Notes under the pieces: model-generated | Seen by the model: the letters and a program-made list of their open reading frames with translations, nothing else | Database searches by the model: none | What the model was told of the DNA's origin: nothing | In this document: one piece after another, positions 44,978-61,249 of the stretch | How the letters are laid out: every line of letters starts with the position of its first letter | How positions within the stretch are numbered: position 1 is the first letter of the stretch | Translations under genes and position numbers: made by a program | Assembly (NCBI GenBank): GCA_933207985.1 | Contig: OW240921.1 | Coordinates: forward strand, 113,849,941-113,913,940 | DNA from: Pelobates cultripes | Taxonomy: Eukaryota; Chordata; Amphibia; Anura; Pelobatidae | Length of the DNA stretch: 64,000 nt | Reading direction: 5' to 3'

Positions 44978-45092
44978 GCTGTGTTCCCTCTCCAGCTCTA
45001 ACTCTCGCGAGACTCGCCTGTGCGGAGCGTTGCCATGGTAACAGCCGCGGGTCTCGTGAGAGTTATAGCTGGAGAGGGAACACAGCGTGTGC
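44978..45092. repeat. Long near-perfect palindrome
   Basis: CACGCTGTGTTCCCTCTCCA near the left and TGGAGAGGGAACACAGCGTG near the right, with further pairing inward (TAACTCTCGCGAGAC / GTCTCGTGAGAGTTA). Arms are about 40 bp around a short centre. Confidence 0.85.
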
Positions 45093-45209
45093 TGGCCCCT
45101 GTGTGCAGGTAGCAGGGCCGGTCCTGCAGGACAGGTAATGGGAACAGCGTTCCTGCTTTGGAAAAAGTGCAGGAACGCCGTTCCCATGCGTTCCTGCAGG
45201 ACTCGAGCC

Positions 45210-45238
45210 CTGGGGTTCACATACTTTTTCCACCTGCA
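45210..45238 (-). mobile_element. Tc1-type terminal repeat scrap at duplication boundary
   Basis: GGGTTCACATACTTTTTCCA is the complement of the inner repeat of the same Tc1 type as at 25071-25260. Intron-2-like sequence of the duplicate begins immediately after it. Confidence 0.55.
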
Positions 45239-45240
45239 CA

Positions 45241-46238
45241 AATTGTTCAACATATCTATTAGAATTGTGCAAACGTTTGGTTTGTCCATAAACATATTTA
45301 TCCATCAAATTGAAAGCAACCAATCAGTGTTATGAGTCAAATTACACATCATGGGAAAATTCCAAATAACTTTCCCACACTGTCTAAAATGACTTCAAGC
45401 ACATCAGAGTGCTATGACAGGTAAATGTCAGAGTACTCTGATTGGTTGGCCTAAACCAACCAATCGGATTACTCTAAGCCTAATTGCAGGGCATGGGAAG
45501 GCTTTATAAGCCTTTCCCCACCGTGCAGAGCTCATTCTGCGCTGTGCCTTCTCTGGGTGCAGAAGGATTATTTTATTTATCGTTGGGATTTTTTTTTGTG
45601 TTTTTTTTTTATTTTAACAGTTGCAATGCATATTATGGTTTTTTATTGGCCTTTTTTGGGGGCTGAAGAAAGAAAACAAAAGAAGAAAAAAGATGTCAAA
45701 TGGTAAGTATGAAATTTTATTGTACAGGGTTAGTTTATTTCTCCCCTTCTCACTATTATTAGGGTGAGTGGGGTAGGTGGGGTATTTTTATTTGGGGGGA
45801 GTGACTAGGGGCTTGGGGACCCCTAGTCACTTTACTATTTGGGGTCCCCACCTGCCGGTCATGTGTGGGGACCTGGGGGGGACCTTAGGTCCCCTCTATT
45901 ATTTATTTATTTATTTAGGGTCCCCATCCACCACTCCTGGTTGGAGACCTGGGGGAACATTAGGTCACCCCCATTATTTAATTAGGGTCTCCAGCTGCTG
46001 CTTATGGATGGGGACCTGATGGGACATTAAGTCCCCCTTTAATTAATTAAAGTCCCCACCTGCTGCTCGTGGGACCCTTAATTAAGTCATGGGTTAACCT
46101 CCCTTTTATCAATATGGGGGTCAGAGTGACCCCCATACTGATTTATATATAGTTTGATACATGCGCCTACTTGTGGCATGCTGCGAGTAGGGGCATGGGG
46201 GAGGATTTAACCTCCCTTTTATTAATATGGGGGTCATA
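45241..46238. repeat. Stem-loop-rich repeat block (copy 2)
   Basis: Near-identical to 2829-3780, with small indels and one additional short segment (about 45728-45815, GGGTGAGTGGGGTAGG). It stops at GTGACC, where the left copy continues for a further 3.4 kb. Confidence 0.85.
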
Positions 46239-46239
46239 G

Positions 46240-46570
46240 TGACCTGCTGGGTGTATGTGTGTTTATAACCTGATTGGGGGGCCTCCTGGAAGCTTACACT
46301 CATTGACAAGCTGTGTATTTCACTCTACTTTTATTCCTTTTGTACTCTTATGATTTCTACCACACACCTATTGTCGCTCATTACGTTATTTTTCACCCTG
46401 CTACTCACTGACTGGCTGTGCATGGTGCTTATACTATTACACAAAAAGTGCATTACCTTTGGTATACTAAGCTACTCTTTTCTTTTTAACTCCTTGTTTT
46501 ACTATGATGTTATGAAATGTCTGTATGTTAGTGTATGCACTGCAAAAAATAAAGAATTGTAAAAAAAATA
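46240..46570 (+). mobile_element. LINE-type 3' end (L1-like tail), copy D
   Basis: Same tail as 7219-7548. It ends GCACTGCAAAAAATAAAG and a poly(A) tract that has grown into a TA microsatellite (46566-46632). Confidence 0.6.
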
Positions 46571-46574
46571 TATA

Positions 46575-46632
<58 letters not shown>
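46566..46632. repeat. (TA)n microsatellite
   Basis: TA run at the end of the LINE tail; copy B has only a short TATATATAAT here. Confidence 0.95.
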
Positions 46633-46639
<7 letters not shown>

Positions 46640-46691
46640 TGAGAATGTGTAGTGTTTTTTTAAATGTATTAATGTATTTAACTGAACATAC

Positions 46692-46842
46692 CTTGACCTG
46701 CCATCTTATATAGCTGTTTAACTGGCAATCTTACAACCTCATCTGTGATATATTTTTCAGTTGTTCCAGAATAATAAGCATTAAACAATTCTGTTGGATC
46801 CCATTCGTGCAGGTGATAGCAATTGTGAGAGCTGGGGTCCAT
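46692..46842 (-). pseudogene. NNMT/INMT-like intact first exon without exons 2-3 (copy D)
   Basis: The ATG is at 46842; 50 codons plus one base reach the donor CAAG|GTATGTT at 46692. The peptide MDPSSHNCYHLHEWDP, then NAYYSGTTEKYITDE and LYKMAGQG, is open and closest to copy B. Downstream, the duplicate block ends at 45.24 kb inside intron-2-like sequence, and no exon 2 or 3 occurs before the LINE and Ngaro elements. The TATA position reads TATCTAA (46890-46896). It is an orphan exon created by the segmental duplication. Confidence 0.75.
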
Positions 46843-47261
46843 TCTGAATGCCTGTGGTATTCTATGATGATAATGTCTCCAGCAAACTGTTAGATATTTT
46901 GTTAATTAACATTATCAGTCAGTGGATCCTATTGACTAACCGACACAAGACTTACCTTGAATCAGTGCCAGTCAATATCAACACAGATATATTACAATAT
47001 TGTCACGACTTCAGCTGATCAAATAATTAATTTTTTAAGTAATCACTTAGATAACCTCTTAATAATTACACTGATCTCTCAGAGGGTTATTTACTAAAGA
47101 GTGAAATGTGACCAACTTACAATAGAAATGCAACATTTGAGCCAAAATTCCCTACATTTTGTAATTCTCTTGTCAATACATGATGATTTTAAGAAGTAAG
47201 TCTTTTGGGGCCTTCTTTATCAATACAGCATTAGGGAAAGACAGAAATCCAACCTAACCTT

Positions 47262-47540
47262 GATACGTTTTACTGTTTTGAAACACTAATAATTGTGTTC
47301 AGCGAAGTCTCCTGAGTATAACAGTACCCCTCATGTACAGGTTTTATGGTGTTTTCAAAAGTTACAGAGTCAAATATAAGGCTTGCATTTAATTTTTTTC
47401 ACATTGAAATTCGCCAGGTTGGTTACGTTGCCTTTGAGACCGTACGGTAGCCCAGGAATGAAAATTACCCCCATGATGGCATACCATGCAATCCAACCCA
47501 AGGTATTGCAAATGGTGTAGCTCCCTTTAATTGTAATGTG
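47262..47540. repeat. Fragment of TTAA-type (piggyBac-like) element, duplicate
   Basis: Same fragment as 8175-8455, at the matching position in the duplicate. Confidence 0.6.
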
Positions 47541-49324
47541 TGTTTAAATAACACTATTTTTAATACACTGTAACTTTACCATGATTCTCATCACTAATTT
47601 AAATAAATGTTTGGATCCCAGGCTTGTAAACCCCCCTTGTAATCTTTATCCCTTCGGTGAAGGCACCCTCTCTGTCCTTGGATCCATTGCCAGCTGAATA
47701 AAGTCTCTGACTCCAGGTGCCGCTTTGCTCTTACTCTGTATGCAGTTTTAAATTGTTGAAGATTAATAAACATCTTACCTGTGCAGTACTGCTTCATGCC
47801 TGCTTGTATTAGAGCACATTCAGAATGATTATAGTTAGAGAAGAATTAACTGCTCTATATTTGCGAATGGTTTTCATTATATATGTTATCTTGCTGTGTG
47901 TAAAGCAATATTACACTAAAGTTTTTTTGTTAATTCCTCCCCCATCCCGCCCTCGTATATGATTCATCATTAAATTATTGTCCAATATACTTACCTGATT
48001 GATAACGTTTAGTAAGTATATTCTGAAGAGTGTGTGGATGTGGCTATTACATACATTGTAATCACACTTTATATTTACACTGCATAATATTTTTGCACTA
48101 TTGTAAGATTTTTGTGGATACTGTACACCTGCAATTGGAAAGTTCACTATATAAGAATATTGCACTTTAAAATGATATTGCACTTTCAAAAGTTATCACA
48201 GTGATACATCATTCAGTCTTAATGACACAGCACACCTTTTTTTAAATTTTTCTTTTCTTTTTTCATATTGATTTGGTGTTTGTTTTCTAGATGTTGGCAC
48301 TTTACAGGTGCTTTATTGTTAGTAATTGTGTGTGTGTGTGTATGCATGAGTGTTATGAATCTGTGTGTCGCAAGTCTGACTGTATATACGAATGCGGTTG
48401 TTTGTATATGAGTGTGTGTGTGTGTGTGTATATGCATGTGTTTGTATAGGAGTCTCCGTATGCGTTCATTTGTGAGTTTGAGCTGTGTATATGTACTTCA
48501 ATGTGTGTTTCTGTGTACGTTTGCATTTATATATCACCTACTTACAGGGCCGGCGCTACCTGTTAGGGGGACTAGGCAGCCGCCTAGGGCCCCCCTTGGG
48601 AAGGAGCGCTGCCAGGAGCGCCGCCCCCCCTCATGCTGCAGCCGCCCGAGCGCTCTGTAAAGAGCTTCAGGCGGCTGCAGCTTTGCCCAGGCTGGTGCGT
48701 CCATGAGGGCGCACCGCCCCGGGCGCAGCATGAGGCGAGGGGCTGACAGGAGGGAAGTGCTCAGCGCTCCCTCCTGTCACTCCCTCACTGTAGCATGGCG
48801 AAGAGAGTGACAAGGGAGGGGGAGAGGGGAGAAGAGAGTGACAAGGGAGGGGGGAGAGATTGACATCCATCACACACACACACACAATCACACACAATGC
48901 ACCCCTTACACACAAACACAATGCACCCCTTGCACACAGAAAAACACAAAATGCATTTCACACACAATGCATTACACACACACACAGACACACACACAAG
49001 CAATGCAACCCTTTCACACAATGCATCCCTTACACACACAGAAACACACATTGCATTCCTTACACACACTCAATACACCCCTTACAGATGCACAGACTGC
49101 ATCCCGTACATACACAGAAACACACCTTGCAGCCCTTACACATACAAACACAGATTCACACAATACATTCCTTACACAAATATCAGGACATCCCCTACAC
49201 ACTCCACCCAGTGGTGTATCCTGGTTTTGTGCTGCCCTAGGCAGGACAAAACTCAGGCACCCCCCTGCGCCACCCCCACCCGCGCAACCGCCACCCAACC
49301 TTCCCCCCTGCTCGCCTTGTAAAT

Positions 49325-49715
49325 ACACACACACACATTCACTGACAGATACGCATTCACTAGCTAACAGAAACACACAGTCACTAACAGACACACACTC
49401 ACACACACACTAACAGACACACACACTAACAGACACACACACTAACAGACATCCACACTAACAGACATCCACACTAACATACACACACTAACATACACAC
49501 TAACAGACACACACTAACACACACTAACACTAACAGACACAAACACTAACATACACACACACACTAACATACATACACACACTAACATACATACACACAC
49601 TAACAGACACACTAACATACATACACACACTAACAGACACACTAACATACAGACATCCACACACACACACACACACACTAACATACATACACACTAACAG
49701 ACTTCCACACACACA
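49325..49715. repeat. ACTAACAKACACAC minisatellite
   Basis: Tandem ACTAACATACACACAC / ACTAACAGACACAC units; ORFs over it are low-complexity. Confidence 0.9.
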
Positions 49716-49808
49716 CTAGTGTTTTTTTTTTTGTTTTTTTATTTAACCCCCCCCCCAGCCTCCTTACCTTTGGTAATGCTGGGGGGGGTTCTTCCTCTCC
49801 CTGGGGTC

Positions 49809-50038
49809 CAGTGGCTGCAGCGCTGGGCGGGCGGCCGGGAGGGAGCTCTTCCCCTGAGCGCTCTGCTCTGCTCAGCTCCCTCGCGCGCTGCCAGCAGAGT
49901 GAGGCTGGGAGCCGGAATATGACGTCATCTTCCGGCTCCCGGCCTCACTCTGCTGGCGGCGCGCGAGGGAGCTGAGCAGAGCGCTCAGGGGAAGAGCTCC
50001 CTCGCCGGCCGCCCGCCCGCCCAGCGCTGCAGCCACTG
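49809..50038. repeat. Large CpG-rich palindrome centred on TGACGTCA
   Basis: The left arm (CAGTGGCTGCAGCGCTGGG ... GGGAGCCGGAA) and the right arm (TTCCGGCTCCC ... CCCAGCGCTGCAGCCACTG) are near-perfect complements of about 109 bp each. TGACGTCA at 49920-49927 is at the centre. Confidence 0.9.
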
Positions 50039-50669
50039 CCGCCCAGCACCCAGAATGTCTGTTAGCCGCGAGGACCCTGGGACCCAGACCTTGAGCTGTG
50101 TAAAGGGCCCCCAAAAAATGGAGCTGCTTCCCCTTCTCCCAGAACATTGATTTTTGTGACCACAGTTACAGCCAGCCTCAGAGAGCCTGTTCTACACCAG
50201 ACCAGTGGAGCCAAACTGCAGCTAGAGCTCATCATCATCCTAATCTGGTTGTAAGTAGGCAATCTACTATATTATTCATGGCACTAAGCTCTAATTTACC
50301 TCACATTAATAAAGAAACACTATAGTCCCCAGAACCACTGCAGCTTAATGTAGTGGCTCTGGTGTCTATAGCCTGTCCCTGCAGGCCTTTTAATTTAAAC
50401 ACGGCAGCACTGCAGCACTGGCGTTAGTTAACATGGCAGATCATATGGGTGGGGCATTGTGATGTCACATGGGGGGGCGGCAAACGTAACTTTTGCCTAG
50501 GGCGGCAAAAATCCTTTCACCGGCCCTGCCTACTTATTCCGCAGTGCTTTACAACATCAACAGAAGTGATGATCTCAGCCAGTCACAATGCTTTTCCATA
50601 GTAAAGCATTGAATCAATTCTGATAATCTCAGCCAAGAAGGCAGGATAAGTAATGGTAATTGGTAATTT

Positions 50670-51240
50670 ATAATAATTACTAATTATTGTAAAAACTGCT
50701 TGATCCAAGGATAAATCTGACTGCCATTCTGGGGTCGAGAAGGAATTTTTTTCCTAGCTTGTTGTGAAATTGTGCTTCAAAAGGGGGTTGGCTGCACTCA
50801 CCTGAAAATCCATAAATGGGGGTGCTACTGGGGGCCAAATAATACAATACACAAGAGCCCCAGATGGAATTTTTTTCCCCAAAGTAAGTGGGTTAATCTC
50901 ATAAGAGCAGACATCAGGCTGTTAGTGTAGGACCTGCCAAAGATGGGGTACATTGACGTTGTGGCAGGCTTATGCAATGTATGATCATATAATGTAACTA
51001 AACCCCCATTATTTTTGCCTAGATTAGGTGTTTTTAAAAAAACAAATACAATCTTTCAACATTGAAGTTGCTGTTTAGTGTATAGGTGAGTGCGCTGGAT
51101 CTTGTGTATTGTTAAAATTGTGCTTCAAACTGGGTTTTTTGTCTTCTTTTGGATCAACAGCAAAAAACAAATGTGAGGAAGGCTGAACTTGATGGACCCA
51201 AGTCTCTTTTCAGCTATGTAACTATGTAACTATGTACTTA
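50670..51240 (+). mobile_element. LINE 3' end with ATGTAACT tail, duplicate
   Basis: Duplicate of 10885-11445. At the MITE boundary it keeps AAAAGGGGGTTGGCTG, which the left copy has lost. Confidence 0.55.
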
Positions 51241-52432
51241 TTCCACAGTGCTTTACAACATCATCAGAATTGATGACTTTTCCATAGTAAAGCATTGCAT
51301 TGGCCGAGATCATCAATTCTGATAATCTCAGCCAAGAAGGCAGGACAAGTAATGGTAATTGGTAATTTATACCAATTAAATGCACACATTGTTCACCCTA
51401 TATAAATTATACTGTTTCACTGTGGTGTTAGCTTAAGAAAGATGCCTTGTGGGATTGAAACGTTGCACTTTGCTCCAATAAACCTGCTGAATTGATCCTT
51501 AAGTGCTTGGACTACAATTTTTGTTTAGCTATTGAAGAAGGCATGACATCATGAACTCTTCCCCAACCAGACACTCTTAGCACACCTAGTGAGCGCCCCA
51601 CACACACACACCTTTCATCTCTTCCTTTAATTGTAGTAATTTATTATATAATAATGTAACTTTAACAAGAATCTCATCACTCATTTAAATGCATGATTCG
51701 AGCCCATAGGGATGTAGAATGATCACTGTAGACACCATAACATCTCTAATTAGATGATTTTTTTTAATAATGATAACTAGAGGCTTTGGCTACAGGGATC
51801 CAGTATATATTGACAAACATTTTGTAAATAGTTTGACCTGTTATTTTAATAGTTTGACCCTTCACTGTGGAACAACCTAGTCCACCAGTGAACACCTACT
51901 GTCATGATCCTATCCTGACAACCAGTAACATGTTTTATTTTCTTCTGTTATTTCATGTAATACTTGTTTCTTGCCTCGAGGGGCCTCCATAGCCACTAAT
52001 CTCCTCAGTCACCTTATCATCCTCACCTGCCTGGACTAATGAGGAGGCTTTATAAGGCTACACCCTGCCACAACAGGGCCTTTACATTGAGAAAAATAAG
52101 TTGTGCTCTGCTCCTGGCTCTTACTGAGATTTGTTATAATCTGATAAAGACCTGTTCCTAACTGAACCGAATCCTGACAACCTTCTCCAACCTTACTTAC
52201 CTGCAACCATTTTGATTCATTCAATTCTACCCTGCTTTACTTCTAAACTTGACTTTGGTTTCATATTTTTTTTCCTCCCAACCTGCCTGGATATTATCCG
52301 CAAGTATCCTCAAACACCCTGAATCTACAATTTTGTTTATAATCCAAAGAGACTGATCAATGGCTTTGCTTCACCCTGTTATACTTTATCTCTTTATATT
52401 CCTGTTCAGATTGTACTAATACAGCAACCCCA

Positions 52433-53300
52433 AACAAGTGTTTCAGCCTTGTTAGGCATCATCAGTAAGGCATAGCTGATATCTCGCTAGGCACCGTGAG
52501 CAAGGGGTTCACGTCTGGATTACCCTTTAAACTTATGGAGAGCAAAAAATGGGTCGCAAGAGTGCCTATAGAGATATCAGCTATGATGCCTAACAAGTCT
52601 GAAATGATCGCCCGGGGTTGCTGTATCTCTTGTGCAGAGAGAACTTGCTGGCATTTCGGATCTGGACTGCCCGTATGGGTGGGACCAGTCTGATATGCTT
52701 CAGATATGTTCTCTCTGTAATGGCACAAGATGAGCTAAAACCAGCTTGAGTTTTGAGCAGGGACCCACCGAAGTGCAGGCTGTTTCAGCTGCTATCTGTT
52801 CTCAGAATACTATTGTGACCGGTTTTTTGCTCTCCATAAGTTTAAAGGGTAATCCAGATGTGGACCCCTTGCTCACGGTGCCTAGAGACAAACAAGTGTT
52901 TCAGCCTTGTTAGGCATCATCAGTAAGGCATAGCTGATATCTCTCTAGGCACCGTGAGCAAAGGGTTCACGTCTGGATTACCCTTTAAACTTATGGAGAG
53001 CAAAAAATGGGTCGCAAGAGTGCCTATAGAGATATCAGCTATGATGCATAACAAGGCTAAAATGATCGTCTGGGGTTGCTATATCTCTCTTGCAGAGGGA
53101 ACTTGCTGGCATTTTGGATCTGGACTGCCCATATGGGTGGGACCAGTCTGATATGCTTCAGATATGTTCTCTCTGTAATGGCACAAGATGAGCTAAAACC
53201 AGCTTGAGTTCTGAGCGGGGACCCACTGAAGGCAGGCTATTTCAGCTGCTGTCCGCTCTCAGAATACTCTTGCGACCTGTTTTTTGCTCTCCATAAGTTT
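52433..53300. repeat. GCACCGTGAGCAAGG satellite-like array, ~456 bp period
   Basis: Two successive units start with GTGTTTCAGCCTTGTTAGGC at about 52438 and 52894. Within a unit, CTCTAGGCACCGTGAGCAAG...TATGGAGAGCAAAAAA occurs forward and then, about 250 bp later, as its complement, so each unit folds on itself. A 65-codon ORF is repeated in both units but has no known domain. Confidence 0.85.
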
Positions 53301-53579
53301 ATTCAGCAGAGCTCTACACCATTAAAAAGGGGATAATTAAGTGATGGCCCTTCTCAACAAGATTACACTCTAGTGAATATGAATGTATGTATATGTTGAT
53401 ATAAATGTCTATTTATATGAATGTGTATGCATATATGACTGTGAGGATGTGTGTGTAATTTTCCAAACTAGATAGTCTTGGGGCGGGTCCTGACTGCCAT
53501 GATGAAGAGATATGCCTTGCTCAAGCTCCTCTCCAAGTTTGACAATACATGCATTTATAGCCTTATCAAATCCAAGTTA

Positions 53580-54840
53580 AAACCTACCAAGTGACTAACC
53601 AACCTTTTGACCAGACTATAGTACCCTGCGGAGGTTGGAGACTTGACAGAAACTCCTTTGCAGCAAACCCTGAAACATGCGGCCTAGAGTGAGACTGGTG
53701 GGAGAGGCGGCTGATCCCCCAGGCTGCAGTTGCTCAACGGTCCTCCCCGCTGTACAAGCGCCTCGTTCCATCTCCCCCCCCCCCTATGGACCAGCAGGGG
53801 TGATCCCGGTCAACACCTGGGAGGCTTCTACAACCTAATGGAAACAGAGGGTGAAGCCGCTGAGCCCACAGAGACAACAAGTGACCCTTCAAGAATGGCG
53901 GATGCCACATGGCACCCTGACTTCATTGAGGAACAGACTGACCTGCTCTCCAGACTCAACAAAATATTTTATTATTTCTAGCAGAAGCTAGAGGACAGAA
54001 TGCATCAGTCCGACCCAGTGCAGCCGCAGGTACACCCACCTCCACAGCCGATTGAGCCCCCGCAGCGAATATTTGTGGCCCTGACAGGGACGAAGGCCAT
54101 GAAATGGCGGCGAGGCGGGAGGCTCCCATCCCTCCGACAGCAGGTGGCACGCAGGTGGAAACCCCCCTGAGCCAAAGTTGGGACTTTTAACCCCTTAAGG
54201 ACACATAACATGTGTGACATGTCATGATTTCCTTTTATTCCAGAAGTTTGGTCCTTAAGGGGTTAAAGTGCCTGAGAATCGCCAGTGGTGGCTTAATGCT
54301 GGATCACATGGTGAGCCTGTACAGAGCTGGAACATCCAGAGCCTGCCCATCTTGATGTACGACTGGACCTTGCTTTGCCCTAAGTCGGCGTGGAATGAGC
54401 TTGGATCCCAGATCAGACACTAAAAGTCATAATACCACTCACCTTTCCTCTCCTCACTGTGTATGCTGGGAGACTTGCCTCCTAATTCCTAACTTCCTAG
54501 GTGTCTACATCTCTGTAGGCTGGATGTTACACATCTTGTTGTCCCACCAACCTGGGGGCCTCCTATGGAACTCATTCTACCCATTTAAGCATAGTTATAG
54601 CTCCCTCTTTAACACCCTCTACCCTATCGGGCTTAATCTGACGCACACAGTATGTTTCTCCAAAGCCAAAATGCTTTTCTTCTCAAGTCACACTGTGTCC
54701 ATCTTTCTTGTTAATTACTGTAAAATATGCTGAAATATCTCTATGCATATTCTGGTATGACATGTTCATTCATTCGTTGCAGTTTATCTAATGTACCCTG
54801 TGATACCTTTATTCACTTCAAACACAACAAAAATAAAGAA
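53580..54840 (+). mobile_element. Probable L1-like LINE remnant (right copy)
   Basis: Matches 12800-13762 and then continues past the point where the left copy meets the gap: CACCAACCTGGGGGCCTCC, a non-coding tail and AATAAAGAATAATAAAAAAA. The short ORF at 53895-54170 has an in-frame TAG. The 72-bp MITE is at 54191-54262. Confidence 0.45.
54191..54262. mobile_element. 72-bp TTAA-flanked MITE (copy 3)
   Basis: TTAA at 54187-54190 and 54263-54266; ends CCCCTTAAGGAC / GTCCTTAAGGGG. Same insertion as 13409-13480, copied by the segmental duplication. Confidence 0.85.
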
Positions 54841-54849
54841 TAATAAAAA

Positions 54850-56660
54850 AAGATAGTGTTGGGGAGAACATTGTGAGATACAAAAATAATTCTAATATCC
54901 TCCTGTTAACTGTAGCTACATATTCTAATTACCAGTGACTTCATCAGCACTGTTACATAAAGCCTTCAGAGTCACTGGATACTTTGTGATAATGTATTTA
55001 GCTAGTGTTAAATTCTGCCCATTTCCCCTATATTTATAGACTCCACCACGTGGAGCACTACTGATTTAGCAAATCTGTGTCATATTATTCATTACCAGAT
55101 GATTATTTGTGTCTTTATTGGGATTTTGCTTTTTTTTTTCTTTTTTTTTTTTATGCGGCGGTGCTAATATAGATTTCCATCCCGGGTGCAATATAAAATA
55201 ATTGACATTGTTTGTCTTTGATAAGCTACATACTGACTTAAATCAACAATTTTTCTTTCTCTTGTTTATTCACTATTTTATTCCTAACATCATACATTTC
55301 ATGAACATATATTCCAATATCCTTGGCTTGTTTTTCTCATAAAACAAAACAGTATAAAATAAAATCAATTTAAGAAAACAATGAATTTAAAATGAAACAA
55401 ACATTTTTATATAAAGTTTTTATTTGTGTTGGTTATTTATGCTGCAATTTAAATAATTTAAAATCATTTAAAAATTATCATTATTAGTAGTAAAGCGCTA
55501 CGGAATCTGTCGGTGCACTATAAATAATAACATAATAATAATCGCTATAACCATATATATTCCACAAGCAACATGGTAGATTTTGACAGTCCTCCTCAAA
55601 AGCTAACAATCTAAAGAAATGTTCAAAAGAACATACATGTTAAATATAATTTTTTTAAATCTACAACTGTGAGAATGAAGCATGCTGAGAAAGTGCCAAA
55701 ACAGGAACAAAACATGTTCAGGACTTCCTTGAACATTTGCTGGGACCCTCTTCAGTCTCTACCATCCTCTCCTAGTAGATTTTGCTATCTCCAGGTGCCA
55801 TTTGCATCTCCAAGCTTCCCCCTGTTGCATTTCCACCTATTTGAATATGCATATCAGTTGCACACTGGCTTTTGGTACATATTGAAGGTAACATCTTATT
55901 AGATGGGCTAGACATTTTTATATTTTTAATAAATTGTGCACTTTTTTTTATTACCTATCTGTGGCTTTGTTTTGGAGCTACTACTGTGTGCGGACTTCAA
56001 CGTAAATATTGGTGTACTACAGAGTGAATGAAGGATGGCATCATTCAATCTCTGACTGTTTTTCTGTATGTCCTTGTGTCAAATCAATACATACAATACA
56101 AAAGAATTGACTTGAGTAAAATTTGAGAGAATTTTTTTATTTTCAAGGATTTGTTTTAATGCCATACTTAGCTATAACAATTTTAAAGTGCCAATCTTAA
56201 CATCATAACAACTTTGCATAATTGCAAACTTTTTGAGTGCAGAAATTACCCTGAACTAACCCTCAGCTCGGAAACGGACTTACAGCTACAATGATGTTTT
56301 AGAAATCATTGCAGTTATAAGTCAGCCCACCAGACCTGTCACTCAGGCAGTTGGAACATTTAGTTCCGGGCTACTTTAATCACTGTTGTCCATATTTTGC
56401 ACAGCATGCAATATGTGCACACAACATCTGAGCTCATGTTCATTCCCAGATAGAGAGTCGTAAGTCACTTCCCTACTGTAATAGGGTCTGTCTACCACTG
56501 CGTTATGCAATTGTCAATAGCAAGCATTAGGAATGTTAAAAGGGTTACTTAGTTTGTTAATATCATTTTCATTAGAGTATTATCTAAATAATTTTGAAAA
56601 GAGGGAATCCATTTTTAAGTAGGCATTCCCTTTAAGATGTAATATTCGGTGAAGTCCCAA
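54850..56660. other. Intergenic / 3' flank of the complete gene
   Basis: A+T-rich, no ORF with a domain. AAGCGCTACGGAATCTGT near 55494 is a common frog repeat end. A possible poly(A) signal for the gene (AATAAA on the minus strand) is at 56136-56141, about 520 bp after the stop. Confidence 0.45.
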
Positions 56661-56661
56661 A

Positions 56662-61187
<4,526 letters not shown>

Positions 61188-61234
61188 TCTGAATCCGTAT
61201 GATGGTCTCTGAGGATAATGTCTCCAGCATGCTG

Positions 61235-61241
61235 CTATATA
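61235..61241 (-). promoter_or_regulatory. TATA-like box of the complete gene
   Basis: TATATAG on the minus strand, 48 bp upstream of the ATG. Usual TATA spacing would put the transcription start about 20 bp before the ATG. Conserved in copies A and C, changed in B and D. Confidence 0.5.
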
Positions 61242-61249
61242 CTTTGTTG

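Larger units (their letters stand above)
48545..50528. mobile_element. hAT-like non-autonomous element (right copy) with internal replacement
   Basis: Ends CAGGGCCGGCGC and CACCGGCCCTG, with 8-bp repeats CCTACTTA at 48537-48544 and 50529-50536. It is longer than the left copy by about 0.7 kb, because 49208-50070 replaces a short stretch. That insert starts CAGTGGTGTATCCTGGTTTT, typical of another hAT-like family, and contains an ACTAACAGACACAC array and a large palindrome. It lacks the 72-bp MITE of the left copy. Confidence 0.85.

Noticed and set aside
48838..49413. 191-codon His/Thr-rich ORF
   Set aside because: CA-rich interior of the hAT-like element; no domain, and the left duplicate breaks it.
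52496..53151. Repeated 65-codon ORF as a conserved small gene
   Set aside because: It lies in a satellite unit; the second copy has changes of all kinds and no start context or domain supports coding.
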